From positions 1 to 6,871 of the forward strand of contig JAETTR010000061.1 of the NCBI GenBank assembly GCA_021768985.1: a stretch of DNA of 6,871 bases, written 5' to 3'. Below are positions 1-6,769 of the stretch, piece after piece (within the stretch, counting starts at the first letter, position 1; every line of letters starts with the position of its first letter). The stretch is from Bacillota bacterium (GTDB lineage Bacteria; Bacillota; Clostridia; Christensenellales; Borkfalkiaceae). Made by a program: the position numbers and the translations under genes. A model generated the notes under the pieces. It had not been told where the DNA came from. It worked only from the letters and a program-made list of their open reading frames with translations, and did no database searches.

Positions 1-1
1 C

Positions 2-1891
2 GTGTGCAACAAGAAACGGAAGGCTTTCCAAAAAACGGACGAGGAGCGGATCAACGCGTGCAAAAATCTGGACGTTTCCGAATTTCCCGCGCACAGGCTG
101 ATGAGAAACAGCCGCATCAATATCACGGCTTCCACGGGCGCGGACCGCTACGACAGAAATTTTACGCATCGGGCGAAGTACGCGCTGCTGTTGCTGCAAA
201 GGGCGATTTTAAAGTTGCCCTCTTCGATCGAGCGGGACGTTCTGGAGCATTGTCTGGTCGCGTCGCTCACCCTCGCGCGGATCGGGCAATACGGTTCGGG
301 ATCGGAATACATTTATCAGGTGATGCGGAAGCAGGCGCAGGAAAAGAACGTATGGGAAATATTCGAGAGCAAGGTGGATGCGTTTTTGAAATTCAAAGAC
401 GCGTACGCGGCCGCGCAGTGCGCCGACGTGACGGACGCGGCGGGCAGGATGTATCTTGTCAACGCCGACTATTCCGAGTTTCTGAAACAATTTACGGGGG
501 CGGCGGACCTTGTTTACACCGACCCGCCCTATACCGATCAGGTGGCGTATCTGGAGCGTTCGCAGCTTTACAGGGATTGGATGAATCGATTCTTTTATAC
601 GGGCGCGTTTGCGTTGCGCGAAGATATGCTGGAGAAGGAGATCGTCGTCACGAACGCGCCGTCGCGGTTCGAAAAATCCGGTCTGATTCAGTACGGCCGC
701 GACCTCGATAAAATGTTCGGCGCGTTCTGTCGGGCGCTGAAACCGAACGGTCTGGTCGTGATGCATATCAAGCTGGGCGCAAAGAAGTACATTTCCGTGT
801 TCGCGGAGTACGTGAAATTCGCGAGGAAGAACGGCTTCGAGATCGTCGAAAAATACTGCATCGATAAAAAGGATCCCACGCTGAGAAAGCAAGCCGCCAG
901 AAAAAACACGTTGGCAAACGAGATTATCGTGTTCTTTCAGAAGCTCGATCCGTCTCACGCGTATTGGTACGAGGGCGACACGGACGTCGGCTTTTACGCG
1001 ACGAAATTTTTGTACGACGAGATCAAGAAATCGGAGACCGGCTATCTTTCTCTGACCGAGAGCGTCGCCCTGATTGAGAAATATCTGAAGAGAAATTTTC
1101 GGATCGAAAGCGATGCTTCGGTCGTCTCGAATATCGAACGGACGGTCAGAAACAATTTCCTCGTCATGGCGAATTCGCTCGTCTGCATGAACCCGGGCAA
1201 GCTCTATCTCGACGTCGAGGACAACGCGTCGTTGTTCACAAAGCTGTACGACATGATTCCCGTCGTCATCCGCGGATTCTCCCGCATATACGGGTTTACG
1301 TTGGAGGACTTGTATTCCGAGCTGATCTTCCGCTTATTCAACGGCAACAGCGCCACGCTGACGCAACTCGTCGAATCGAAGGATAACGAGGCGCAGATCA
1401 TTTCGCTGTTGGCGCAGTATTGCGAAATGAACGACAGCGAAAAATACTATTTCAGGACCTACAAAAACCCGACCGACGAGCGTGAAATGATCGAATTATC
1501 CACCCTGAACGGAAAAGAGTTTGAAGATCTGATCAAACGGTTGCTTCAGAAAAAGGGGTATTACGACGTATGGGTAATCGGAAAGAGCGGCGACCGCGGG
1601 GTCGATATCGTTGCGAAAAAGATGGTGGACGGGGTCGAGGAAACGTTCCTGTTCCAATGCAAGCGCTGGCTTGCGAACGTGGGGGGAATTCCCGTTCAGC
1701 GGTTGCACAGCATGATGGTTCAGCTGAAGGTTCCCAACGCCGTCTGCGTGACGACCTCCGATTACACCGCCGACGCAAAGAGGGAGTCGCAGGGCACGGG
1801 CGTGCGGCTGATCAACGGGAAAGAGCTGCTCGACGAGCTCGCCGTCTACTTCCCCGGCACGTATTATATGCACGGGTGCGAAACGAAATAA
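2..1891 (+). CDS. Zn-ribbon adenine DNA methylase fused to C-terminal Mrr-type endonuclease (5' partial)
   Basis: Predicted to methylate adenine in DNA using AdoMet and to cut DNA through a fused nuclease domain. Residues below count from the first complete codon, at base 2. Seen: methylase motif IV TDPPY at 173-177, followed by the VAYLE and QLYRDW stretch typical of COG1743 methylases, and the methylase fold runs to about 315. Residues 320-500 are a helical region I do not recognise. Residues 507-616 form an Mrr-like PD-(D/E)xK domain: FEDLI at 507, GVDIV with D535, QCK at 552-554 (Mrr enzymes use QxK), and VTTSDYT near 582-588. The first codons GTG TGC align with the V-C of the last Zn-ribbon CxxC in the minus-strand paralogue. 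The GTG is therefore probably an internal valine, and the AdoMet-binding half of the gene lies left of the window. It ends in TAA directly before a shared terminator and converges on the second methylase gene. The fusion is well supported; sequence specificity and nuclease activity are inferred. Confidence 0.87.
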   Translation: MCNKKRKAFQKTDEERINACKNLDVSEFPAHRLMRNSRINITASTGADRYDRNFTHRAKYALLLLQRAILKLPSSIERDVLEHCLVASLTLARIGQYGSGSEYIYQVMRKQAQEKNVWEIFESKVDAFLKFKDAYAAAQCADVTDAAGRMYLVNADYSEFLKQFTGAADLVYTDPPYTDQVAYLERSQLYRDWMNRFFYTGAFALREDMLEKEIVVTNAPSRFEKSGLIQYGRDLDKMFGAFCRALKPNGLVVMHIKLGAKKYISVFAEYVKFARKNGFEIVEKYCIDKKDPTLRKQAARKNTLANEIIVFFQKLDPSHAYWYEGDTDVGFYATKFLYDEIKKSETGYLSLTESVALIEKYLKRNFRIESDASVVSNIERTVRNNFLVMANSLVCMNPGKLYLDVEDNASLFTKLYDMIPVVIRGFSRIYGFTLEDLYSELIFRLFNGNSATLTQLVESKDNEAQIISLLAQYCEMNDSEKYYFRTYKNPTDEREMIELSTLNGKEFEDLIKRLLQKKGYYDVWVIGKSGDRGVDIVAKKMVDGVEETFLFQCKRWLANVGGIPVQRLHSMMVQLKVPNAVCVTTSDYTADAKRESQGTGVRLINGKELLDELAVYFPGTYYMHGCETK

Positions 1892-1892
1892 A

Positions 1893-1930
1893 AGAAGTCC
1901 GTTTCGGATTTTTCCGAAACGGACTTTTCT
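1893..1930. terminator. Bidirectional intrinsic terminator between convergent genes
   Basis: A perfect 14-bp inverted repeat has arms at 1895-1908 and 1913-1926 around a TTTT loop. On the + strand it is followed by TTTTCTTATTCT, and on the - strand by the T-rich CTTTTATTTC. It fills almost all of the 38 bases between the two stop codons (1889-1891 and 1930-1932), so it most likely ends transcription from both sides. Confidence 0.9.
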
Positions 1931-4713
1931 TATTCTAACGACCATTTGCTTGTCCGACTGTTCCAGATCAGGTGTTTTTCGAAGAGCTCCACAAGGGTCT
2001 TGTATTTCCCGGAAAGCTGTTCCAGCCAGCCGTTGTAAATGAGATATTCGATCAATCCGTCGTCGTACAGCTCGGGCGTGGTCTGCGGACCCTTTTGCCG
2101 GACGGTCTGCTCGATGTACCGAAGGACGTTCGCCTCGATCTCGTCGGGATTGTCGTTCGTCTGCGCCATGCCGTTGAAGGACGAATCCTTGACAAAGATC
2201 AGAATCGCGTCGCCGCTGAGCGATTTTTTGGGGCTGATGATATTTTTTAGCGTGTTCGTCTTGCCGACGTGGGTCTGGGTCAGGTACTTGAAATGGTTAT
2301 TCGACATGATCCCGATCAGCCTGTTCCAGACGTTGAGACTGCAATCGTGGAAATACATGCAGAAATAACCGCCCTCTTTCATCTTGGGGTCGCAGATTCC
2401 GAATACGGCGTCGAGGGAGTCGAAGTATTCGTCCAAAGTCTTTTTTCTCTCGGGGGAAGAAGTGACGATGATTTCGTCGTCCAGATTGAACTCGTAGCCC
2501 AGAAAGGGGCGATACAGCTGCATGTACTCCGAGTACGCGACCTGTCCCAGATAGGGGGGATCGGTGACGATCAGATGCACGCTGTCGTTCGGAATATCCT
2601 CGTCGGTAATGTACTGGCTTCCCTTTTGCAACAGCAGGTAGTCCTTTTCCGCGGAATAGTTTTCCTTGATATATTTGATCGTCGATTTGAACTTTTCTAT
2701 GCGGTTGCACAGCAGATGCACTGCGTTCTTTTCCACGCAACCCGTTTTGGGCGTCCACAGAGGCCACTGGCTGTTGGAATGGGTGTCCGTGATCTTGCAA
2801 AGGTGCAGAACCGACATCAGGATATACTTATATACGTCTTGATATGTTTCGTGACGCTCCAATAACCGCAGAATTTCGTCCAGCACCTTGAAATTTCGGG
2901 GCGTGAAGATATCGGCGATCCGTTCGTCGCGGTACACGGCGAGCTTCGTGTTTTCGTGCAGCCGTTGGTTGGCGATGCGGCTTGTTTCGTGCTTGCGTTC
3001 GAAAGCGGCGATATCCCGTTCGTCGGGCGATTTCTCCGCCTTTTTGCAGACGGGGCATTCGTACGATATTTTTTTGAGGATCGCTTTCGCCGTTCTCTCG
3101 GGACGGTCGAAGGTTACGGAGTGAATGATCCCCGTTCCGCCGCATTTCGGACAGGTCGTCTGATAATATTCGTCCAGCGCCCGCAATTCGCCGACGAGGA
3201 CGGAAGCGTCCGCGGAATAGTCCGCAAGGTCGTAATCCCGCAACAGGGTCTTTACGATCGTTACGGGCGCCTGATTGATTTCGCAACCGATCGCTTTGCG
3301 GCGGTATTGGTTCTTTACCGCCTCCAACAGGGTTACGCCCGAACCCAGAAACGGATCGAATACGGTGTCGCCCTCTTTTGAAAATTCTTCGATCAGAATA
3401 TCGCAGATATTGAACGGCTTTTGCGCCCAGTAGATGTGCGAGTTATAAAGGGCGTTGTTTTTCGACGGCGCGGCGTTTTTGATCCGCTCCTTCACGCGCT
3501 CAATCTTGTCGGGCGCGAAGCGGGATTTTTTGCATACGATCAGATATTCGAGCACCTTTTTGTTGGCCGAGTTTCGGTTGTTCGAGTGCTCGTAGGGCAC
3601 CGTTTGCACGTTCACGCCGTCGTCGCCGAAGTGTTCCTTGCATTTGGCGATCAGTTCGGAGATATCCAGCACGTAACGGTCGGTTTTCTGGGTCTGCGCG
3701 TCCTGCGGAAACCCGAAGCTGATGACGAGCGTCTTGTCGTACTCGCTCGAAAAGGCGATCAGCTTTTCCATCTGCCCCAGACAGGTGTTTTTCTGACTTA
3801 ATTTGGATTGGTAGCGGTTGTTGAAGTACAGCCCCTTGGTGTACGAACCGTTCAAGACGGTCGGTTCGGAGAACCGATTCTCAATGACGGTGTTCAGCAG
3901 ATGATAATATCTGGAATACTGCATGTCCGTGTACGGGGGATCGGCGTAGATTACGGACACGTTCTCTTTGATTTCTTCGAGATTCAACAGCTGTTCGAAA
4001 TCGAGGTTGTACACTTTGTTTCGGGAGGGAGCGTGGCGCGATACGCAAAAATTCGGAAGTCGGAAATCGTCCGTCTTTGCACGGAAAAATTCCACGATCG
4101 ATTTTTTTCTCTGCGCGAGCAGCCGCGACCTGTTCCCTTGTAATTCGAGGGGCTGCGCCATGTGCCCGTCTTTTGCGAATACGCATTCCTTCATGGCGTA
4201 AAACAGACAGGAAAAGAGGATATAGACGGCGTTTTCGTCTTGAACCTCGTCGATCGCCGCGCGAATCGCGTCGATTTCGGCGGCTTGCCTGATCCCGAAA
4301 TAGTTGGAAGCGTAGCAGGATAAAAACAGCGGTTCGGGTTTCGTTTTTTCATCGTTCCAGACGGTTTTGTAGCCGGAATACAATCCGATCAGTTCGTCGG
4401 CGCTATCCGCTTTCAGATAACGCTCCTCCGCGTCGATCTCGGCGGCGCGTCCGCGGGAAACCGAGGCGTATTTTCTTTGTACCGTTTCCAGAAATGCGGG
4501 CACGATTTCGTTGTCCAGCGGCTGACCGAGCAACGCCTTCGCGATATAAGCGGAGTATTTTTCGATGTCGTTCGCGTAGACGGCGTTCGTTTTTTTGTAG
4601 CTGTACCCGACCGCGCAGGTGCCCGCGAAGATATCCAGAATCGTGTCGTTTTCGGTTACGTAATCTTTGAGCGTGCTATGGATAAACCCGATCAGACCTT
4701 TTTTACTGCCCAT
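1930..4713 (-). CDS. Double adenine DNA methylase: D12-class (Dam-like) module plus Zn-ribbon COG1743-like module
   Basis: A 927-residue predicted modification enzyme with two AdoMet-dependent methylase modules. Module 1 (about 1-395) is a D12-class N6-adenine methylase: motif X GSK at 2-4, motif I DIFAGT at 27-32, motif IV DPPY at 258-261. Module 2 (about 420-835) has a motif X-like stretch WAQKPF at 429-434, motif I FDPFLGSG at 452-459, a Zn ribbon with C521, C524, C553 and C556, and TDPPY at 717-721. Its second half matches the + strand methylase residue for residue in layout (DPPY, VAY, QLYR, then the EIIVT and EIVVT stretches). Two modules in one chain is a common solution for marking both strands of an asymmetric site; that role is inferred. 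The ATG at 4713 opens the long frame but has no ribosome site. A better start lies in frame at 4740, separated by a TAA at 4714-4716. The protein may thus be made by reinitiation, or the gene may be nonsense-mutated. All visible catalytic motifs are intact. Confidence 0.88.
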   Translation of the reverse strand: MGSKKGLIGFIHSTLKDYVTENDTILDIFAGTCAVGYSYKKTNAVYANDIEKYSAYIAKALLGQPLDNEIVPAFLETVQRKYASVSRGRAAEIDAEERYLKADSADELIGLYSGYKTVWNDEKTKPEPLFLSCYASNYFGIRQAAEIDAIRAAIDEVQDENAVYILFSCLFYAMKECVFAKDGHMAQPLELQGNRSRLLAQRKKSIVEFFRAKTDDFRLPNFCVSRHAPSRNKVYNLDFEQLLNLEEIKENVSVIYADPPYTDMQYSRYYHLLNTVIENRFSEPTVLNGSYTKGLYFNNRYQSKLSQKNTCLGQMEKLIAFSSEYDKTLVISFGFPQDAQTQKTDRYVLDISELIAKCKEHFGDDGVNVQTVPYEHSNNRNSANKKVLEYLIVCKKSRFAPDKIERVKERIKNAAPSKNNALYNSHIYWAQKPFNICDILIEEFSKEGDTVFDPFLGSGVTLLEAVKNQYRRKAIGCEINQAPVTIVKTLLRDYDLADYSADASVLVGELRALDEYYQTTCPKCGGTGIIHSVTFDRPERTAKAILKKISYECPVCKKAEKSPDERDIAAFERKHETSRIANQRLHENTKLAVYRDERIADIFTPRNFKVLDEILRLLERHETYQDVYKYILMSVLHLCKITDTHSNSQWPLWTPKTGCVEKNAVHLLCNRIEKFKSTIKYIKENYSAEKDYLLLQKGSQYITDEDIPNDSVHLIVTDPPYLGQVAYSEYMQLYRPFLGYEFNLDDEIIVTSSPERKKTLDEYFDSLDAVFGICDPKMKEGGYFCMYFHDCSLNVWNRLIGIMSNNHFKYLTQTHVGKTNTLKNIISPKKSLSGDAILIFVKDSSFNGMAQTNDNPDEIEANVLRYIEQTVRQKGPQTTPELYDDGLIEYLIYNGWLEQLSGKYKTLVELFEKHLIWNSRTSKWSLE

Positions 4714-4740
4714 TTAGTTTAATATCGTCAGGTTATCCAT
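4714..4740 (-). other. Eight-residue leader frame ending in TAA, in frame with the double methylase
   Basis: From the ATG at 4740 the frame reads MDNLTILN and then TAA, immediately followed by the ATG of the long frame (TAAATG). It has a GGAGG site 10 bases upstream and a strong promoter just beyond. The text leading into MGSKKGL reads like the natural N-terminus of a D12 methylase, where the motif X pattern is aromatic-x-G-x-K (KWAGGK in E. coli Dam, AYTGNK in T4 Dam, recalled from memory). The TAA stands at the aromatic position and is one base away from TAT or TAC (Tyr). Read as a nonsense mutation, it is a new stop at codon 9; read as design, it is a leader peptide with coupled reinitiation. 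A base-calling error is the third option. Confidence 0.7.
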
Positions 4741-4750
4741 AATACGGCGT

Positions 4751-4755
4751 CCTCC
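4751..4755 (-). promoter_or_regulatory. Ribosome binding site for the ATG at 4740
   Basis: GGAGG on the minus strand lies 10 bases before the ATG at 4740. The 927-codon frame's own ATG at 4713 is preceded by an AT-rich stretch with no purine-rich site. This is the main reason to place the original start at 4740. Confidence 0.75.
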
Positions 4756-4767
4756 ACTATAACGTTC

Positions 4768-4796
4768 ATTATAACCGATTTGCGGAATCGAGTCAA
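4768..4796 (-). promoter_or_regulatory. Near-consensus vegetative promoter of the double methylase
   Basis: On the minus strand a -35 box TTGACT (4796-4791) and a perfect -10 box TATAAT (4773-4768) are separated by exactly 17 bases. Transcription should start near 4761, giving a leader of about 20 bases before the ATG at 4740, just enough to hold the GGAGG site. The spacer contains a short dyad, CGATT-N5-AATCG (4776-4790), which could be an operator but is short enough to be chance. Confidence 0.88.
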
Positions 4797-4847
4797 CTTA
4801 CATCGTGAAAATATCCGTATTTTTTTGCGCGCGCCCGACGATCACGT

Positions 4848-4877
4848 TTGCACAAGCGGTTGCTTTTATGGTATACT
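4848..4877 (+). promoter_or_regulatory. Extended -10 promoter of the GyrI-like gene
   Basis: TTGCAC (4848-4853), an 18-base spacer, and TATACT (4872-4877) preceded by the extended -10 dinucleotide TG at 4869-4870. The start would fall near 4884, leaving only about 11 bases before the ATG at 4895. The ribosome site would thus lie almost at the 5' end of the mRNA. It diverges from the methylase promoter, with about 50 bases between the two -35 boxes. Confidence 0.72.
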
Positions 4878-4894
4878 GTGGGAAAGGAGAAGCT

Positions 4895-5533
4895 ATGGCG
4901 TTCGACTATAAGAAAGAATTCAAAGAATTTTATCTGCCGAAAAACAAGCCGGCGATCGTTACCGTGCCGAAAGCGAACTTTATCGCGGTGCGCGGCAAGG
5001 GCAATCCCAACGAGGAAAACGGCGAATATAAAAACTCGATCGGGATTTTGTACGCGATTGCGTTCACGATTAAAATGAGCTACAAAGGACCGCACAAGAT
5101 CGACGGATATTTCGAATACGTCGTTCCGCCGCTCGAGGGCTTCTGGTGGCAGGACGGAGGCGGCGGGATCGACTATGCAAACAAAGAGGGGTTTTGTTTT
5201 ATTTCCGTGCTCCGCTTGCCCGATTTCGTGACGAAAGCCGATTTTGATTGGGCGGTACGGGAGGCGGCGGAAAAGAAAAAGTCGGATTTTTCCAAGGCGG
5301 AATTTCTGACCTACGACGAGGGACTCTGCGTGCAGTGTATGCATATCGGCTCTTACGACGACGAGCCCGCGACGGTTGAATCGATGCACGAGTTTATGCG
5401 GGCGAACGGCTATATTTTGGATATCGGCGAAGCGCGCTATCATCACGAGATCTATCTGAGCGATCCGCGCAAGTGTGCCGTTGAAAAATTAAAAACGGTT
5501 GTAAGGCACCCGATCAGAGAAGGAAGCAAATGA
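4895..5533 (+). CDS. GyrI-like small-molecule-binding domain protein
   Basis: A 212-residue cytosolic protein of the stand-alone GyrI-like group (COG4832, related to the effector domain of MerR/AraC-type regulators and to SbmC). Seen: FDYKKEFKEFY at 3-13, IAVRGKGNPNE at 30-40, YAIAFTIKM at 53-61, the aromatic PLEGFWW at 79-85, MHIGSYDDEPAT at 149-160 and YHHEIYLSDPRK at 182-193, all typical of this family. There is no DNA-binding domain, signal peptide or membrane segment. Some members of the wider family are reported to hydrolyse cyclopropanoid toxins; whether this one does is not shown here. The ATG at 4895 is chosen because AGGAG lies 5 bases upstream and the promoter sits between it and the earlier in-frame GTG at 4805. 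Its stop overlaps the next start as ATGA, which implies translational coupling to the NUDIX remnant. The family call is firm; the ligand is unknown. Confidence 0.85.
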   Translation: MAFDYKKEFKEFYLPKNKPAIVTVPKANFIAVRGKGNPNEENGEYKNSIGILYAIAFTIKMSYKGPHKIDGYFEYVVPPLEGFWWQDGGGGIDYANKEGFCFISVLRLPDFVTKADFDWAVREAAEKKKSDFSKAEFLTYDEGLCVQCMHIGSYDDEPATVESMHEFMRANGYILDIGEARYHHEIYLSDPRKCAVEKLKTVVRHPIREGSK

Positions 5534-5655
5534 GCGATATCACGACGAAAAACGCAACCTGCGTCGAAGTGGTTGCGGCGTTGATTTGGGATCGGAACTA
5601 CGAGTTCTGCCCCGCGGACGGGGAAATTCTGAAAAAGATACGAGCGATCGGATAA
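5530..5655 (+). pseudogene. NUDIX hydrolase remnant with an internal in-frame deletion
   Basis: A 41-residue frame with a good ribosome site (AAGGA, 5 bases before the ATG) that overlaps the preceding stop as ATGA. Its first half, CVEVVAALIWD at 11-21, is the opening strand of MutT/NTP pyrophosphohydrolase-type NUDIX proteins. Its second half, EFCPADGEILKKIRAI at 25-40, resembles the closing segment of the same family (W/F-x-PAD-x-x-[IL]-[IL]-x-KI). The roughly 80-90 residues that should lie between, including the NUDIX box GX5EX7REUXEEXGU that binds metal, are absent. The join lies near residues 22-25 (RN then YE). The product can have no NUDIX catalysis. Because start, frame and stop survive, this looks like a single clean internal deletion rather than gradual decay. 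The alternative is an unrelated small protein, which is less likely given two independent matches in the right order. Confidence 0.62.
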
Positions 5656-5690
5656 CGTTTGAAAAAGAAACGGACGTCAATAATAGCAGC

Positions 5691-5695
5691 GGAGG
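5691..5695 (+). promoter_or_regulatory. Ribosome binding site fixing the bile salt hydrolase start
   Basis: GGAGG sits 8 bases before the ATG at 5704. It supports that ATG over the in-frame TTG at 5659, and agrees with the need for Cys at position 2 of the enzyme. Confidence 0.85.
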
Positions 5696-5703
5696 AAAAG
5701 ATT

Positions 5704-6681
5704 ATGTGCACCGCGGCAACTTATCTGACGAAAGATTTCTATTTCGGGCGAACGTTCGACTACGATATTTCATACGGGGAGGAAGTGGCGATCGCTCCGC
5801 GCAATTTTCCGTTCCCCTTGCGCAACCGCGCAGCGCTGACGCGGCATTATGCCATGATCGGCTCGGCGTACGTGCGGGAGATCCCGCTTTATTACGACGC
5901 GGTCAACGAAAAAGGGCTCTGCATGGCGGGGCTGAACTTTACGGGAAACGCATGTTACAACGGCGTCGCGCCCGAAAAACTGAATCTGGCGCAGTTCGAG
6001 CTGATCCCCTATCTGCTCGGAACGTGCGCGACGGTCGCCGAGGCGGTAAAGCTGTTGCGGGAAATCAATATCACCGACCAACCGTACGACGATCGGCTCC
6101 CCATCGCGCACTTGCATTGGATCATCGCCGATAAAAAGGGCGCGGTCACGGTGGAATCCGTAAAGGAAGGGCTCAAAATTTACGACAACCCCGTGGGCGT
6201 GCTGACGAACAATCCGCCCTTTCCCGTGCAAATGTTTCATTTGAATAACTTTATGAACCTGTCGCCCCGCCAGCCGAAGAACCTGTTTTCGGAAAAGCTC
6301 CCGCTCGAAGCGTACAGTCGGGGCATGGGCGCGCTGGGCTTGCCGGGCGATCTGTCGTCGCAATCTCGGTTCGTGCGGGCGGTTTTTACGAAAATGAATT
6401 CGCTGTCGGGAAGTTCCGAGGCGGAGAGCGTCAGCCAGTTTTTTCATATTCTCGGCTCGGTCGAACAGGTCCGCGGGTGCTGTTTCGTCGGCGAATCGGA
6501 TTGCGAAATCACCGTTTACACCTCCTGCTGTAACGCCGACAAAGGCACGTACTATTACACGACTTACGAAAACCGCGGAATCACGGCGGTTGATCTGCAC
6601 GGGGAAAATCTCGAATCGGAAACGCTCTTCCGCTACCCGCACAATCGGCGCGAAAATATCGTTTTTTGCAACCGAAAATGA
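5704..6681 (+). CDS. bsh: Choloylglycine hydrolase / bile salt hydrolase
   Basis: A 325-residue cytosolic Ntn hydrolase that cleaves the amide bond of glycine- or taurine-conjugated bile acids. Family catalytic residues are all present: Cys2 (nucleophile exposed after Met removal), Arg16 and Asp19 in GRTFDYD, Asn78 in GLNF, Asn169 in GVLTNNP, and Arg222 in QSRF. The ALGLPGDLSSQSRF loop (210-223), the HIL then VRG segment (248-258) and YYYTTYENRGITAVDL (283-298) match bile salt hydrolases of clostridia and lactobacilli more closely than penicillin V acylases. Length is normal (about 315-340). There is no signal peptide, as usual for the family. It lies 48 bases after the NUDIX remnant on the same strand with no convincing promoter of its own, so it may be read from the promoter at 4848-4877. 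Such an enzyme points to a vertebrate gut habitat. Substrate preference cannot be told from the sequence. Confidence 0.94.
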   Translation: MCTAATYLTKDFYFGRTFDYDISYGEEVAIAPRNFPFPLRNRAALTRHYAMIGSAYVREIPLYYDAVNEKGLCMAGLNFTGNACYNGVAPEKLNLAQFELIPYLLGTCATVAEAVKLLREINITDQPYDDRLPIAHLHWIIADKKGAVTVESVKEGLKIYDNPVGVLTNNPPFPVQMFHLNNFMNLSPRQPKNLFSEKLPLEAYSRGMGALGLPGDLSSQSRFVRAVFTKMNSLSGSSEAESVSQFFHILGSVEQVRGCCFVGESDCEITVYTSCCNADKGTYYYTTYENRGITAVDLHGENLESETLFRYPHNRRENIVFCNRK

Positions 6682-6769
6682 ATATTGGAATAATTTATCA
6701 GTTTAAATTTTTAAAAAGCATGCAAAAACAGTTGCATAAATGAAAATTATAAATAAGTGAATTGTCAAA
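6682..6769. other. AT-rich spacer between bsh and the IS30 end
   Basis: About 90 bases, markedly poorer in GC than the genes to the left. I see no coding frame. A weak inverted repeat (ATGCAA at 6720-6725, TTGCAT at 6732-6737) has no T run after it, so no clear terminator for bsh is visible here. Confidence 0.5.

Noticed and set aside
209..958. Long antisense reading frames under the methylase, nuclease and bsh genes
   Set aside because: They show arginine-rich or composition-driven text without family motifs or ribosome sites, and mirror the strong codon bias of the real genes on the other strand.
4714..4716. TAA recoded as an amino acid in this organism
   Set aside because: TAA ends the methylase-Mrr gene just before a terminator, and also ends the double methylase and the NUDIX remnant at sensible places, so it acts as a normal stop.
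4804..4846. Dyad CGTGA...TCACG between the two promoters
   Set aside because: Five-base arms separated by 33 bases are expected by chance.
4805..4894. Upstream in-frame GTG at 4805 as start of the GyrI-like gene
   Set aside because: The promoter boxes lie inside this extension, no ribosome site precedes the GTG, and family similarity begins at the ATG at 4895.
5659..5686. Possible promoter TTGAAA-16-TAATAG before bsh
   Set aside because: The boxes are poor and the start would fall within the ribosome site.
5659..5703. TTG at 5659 as start of the bile salt hydrolase
   Set aside because: The catalytic Cys must be residue 2; a GGAGG site supports the ATG at 5704.
6720..6737. Hairpin ATGCAA/TTGCAT as terminator of bsh
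   Set aside because: Only 6 AT-rich pairs and no T run after it.
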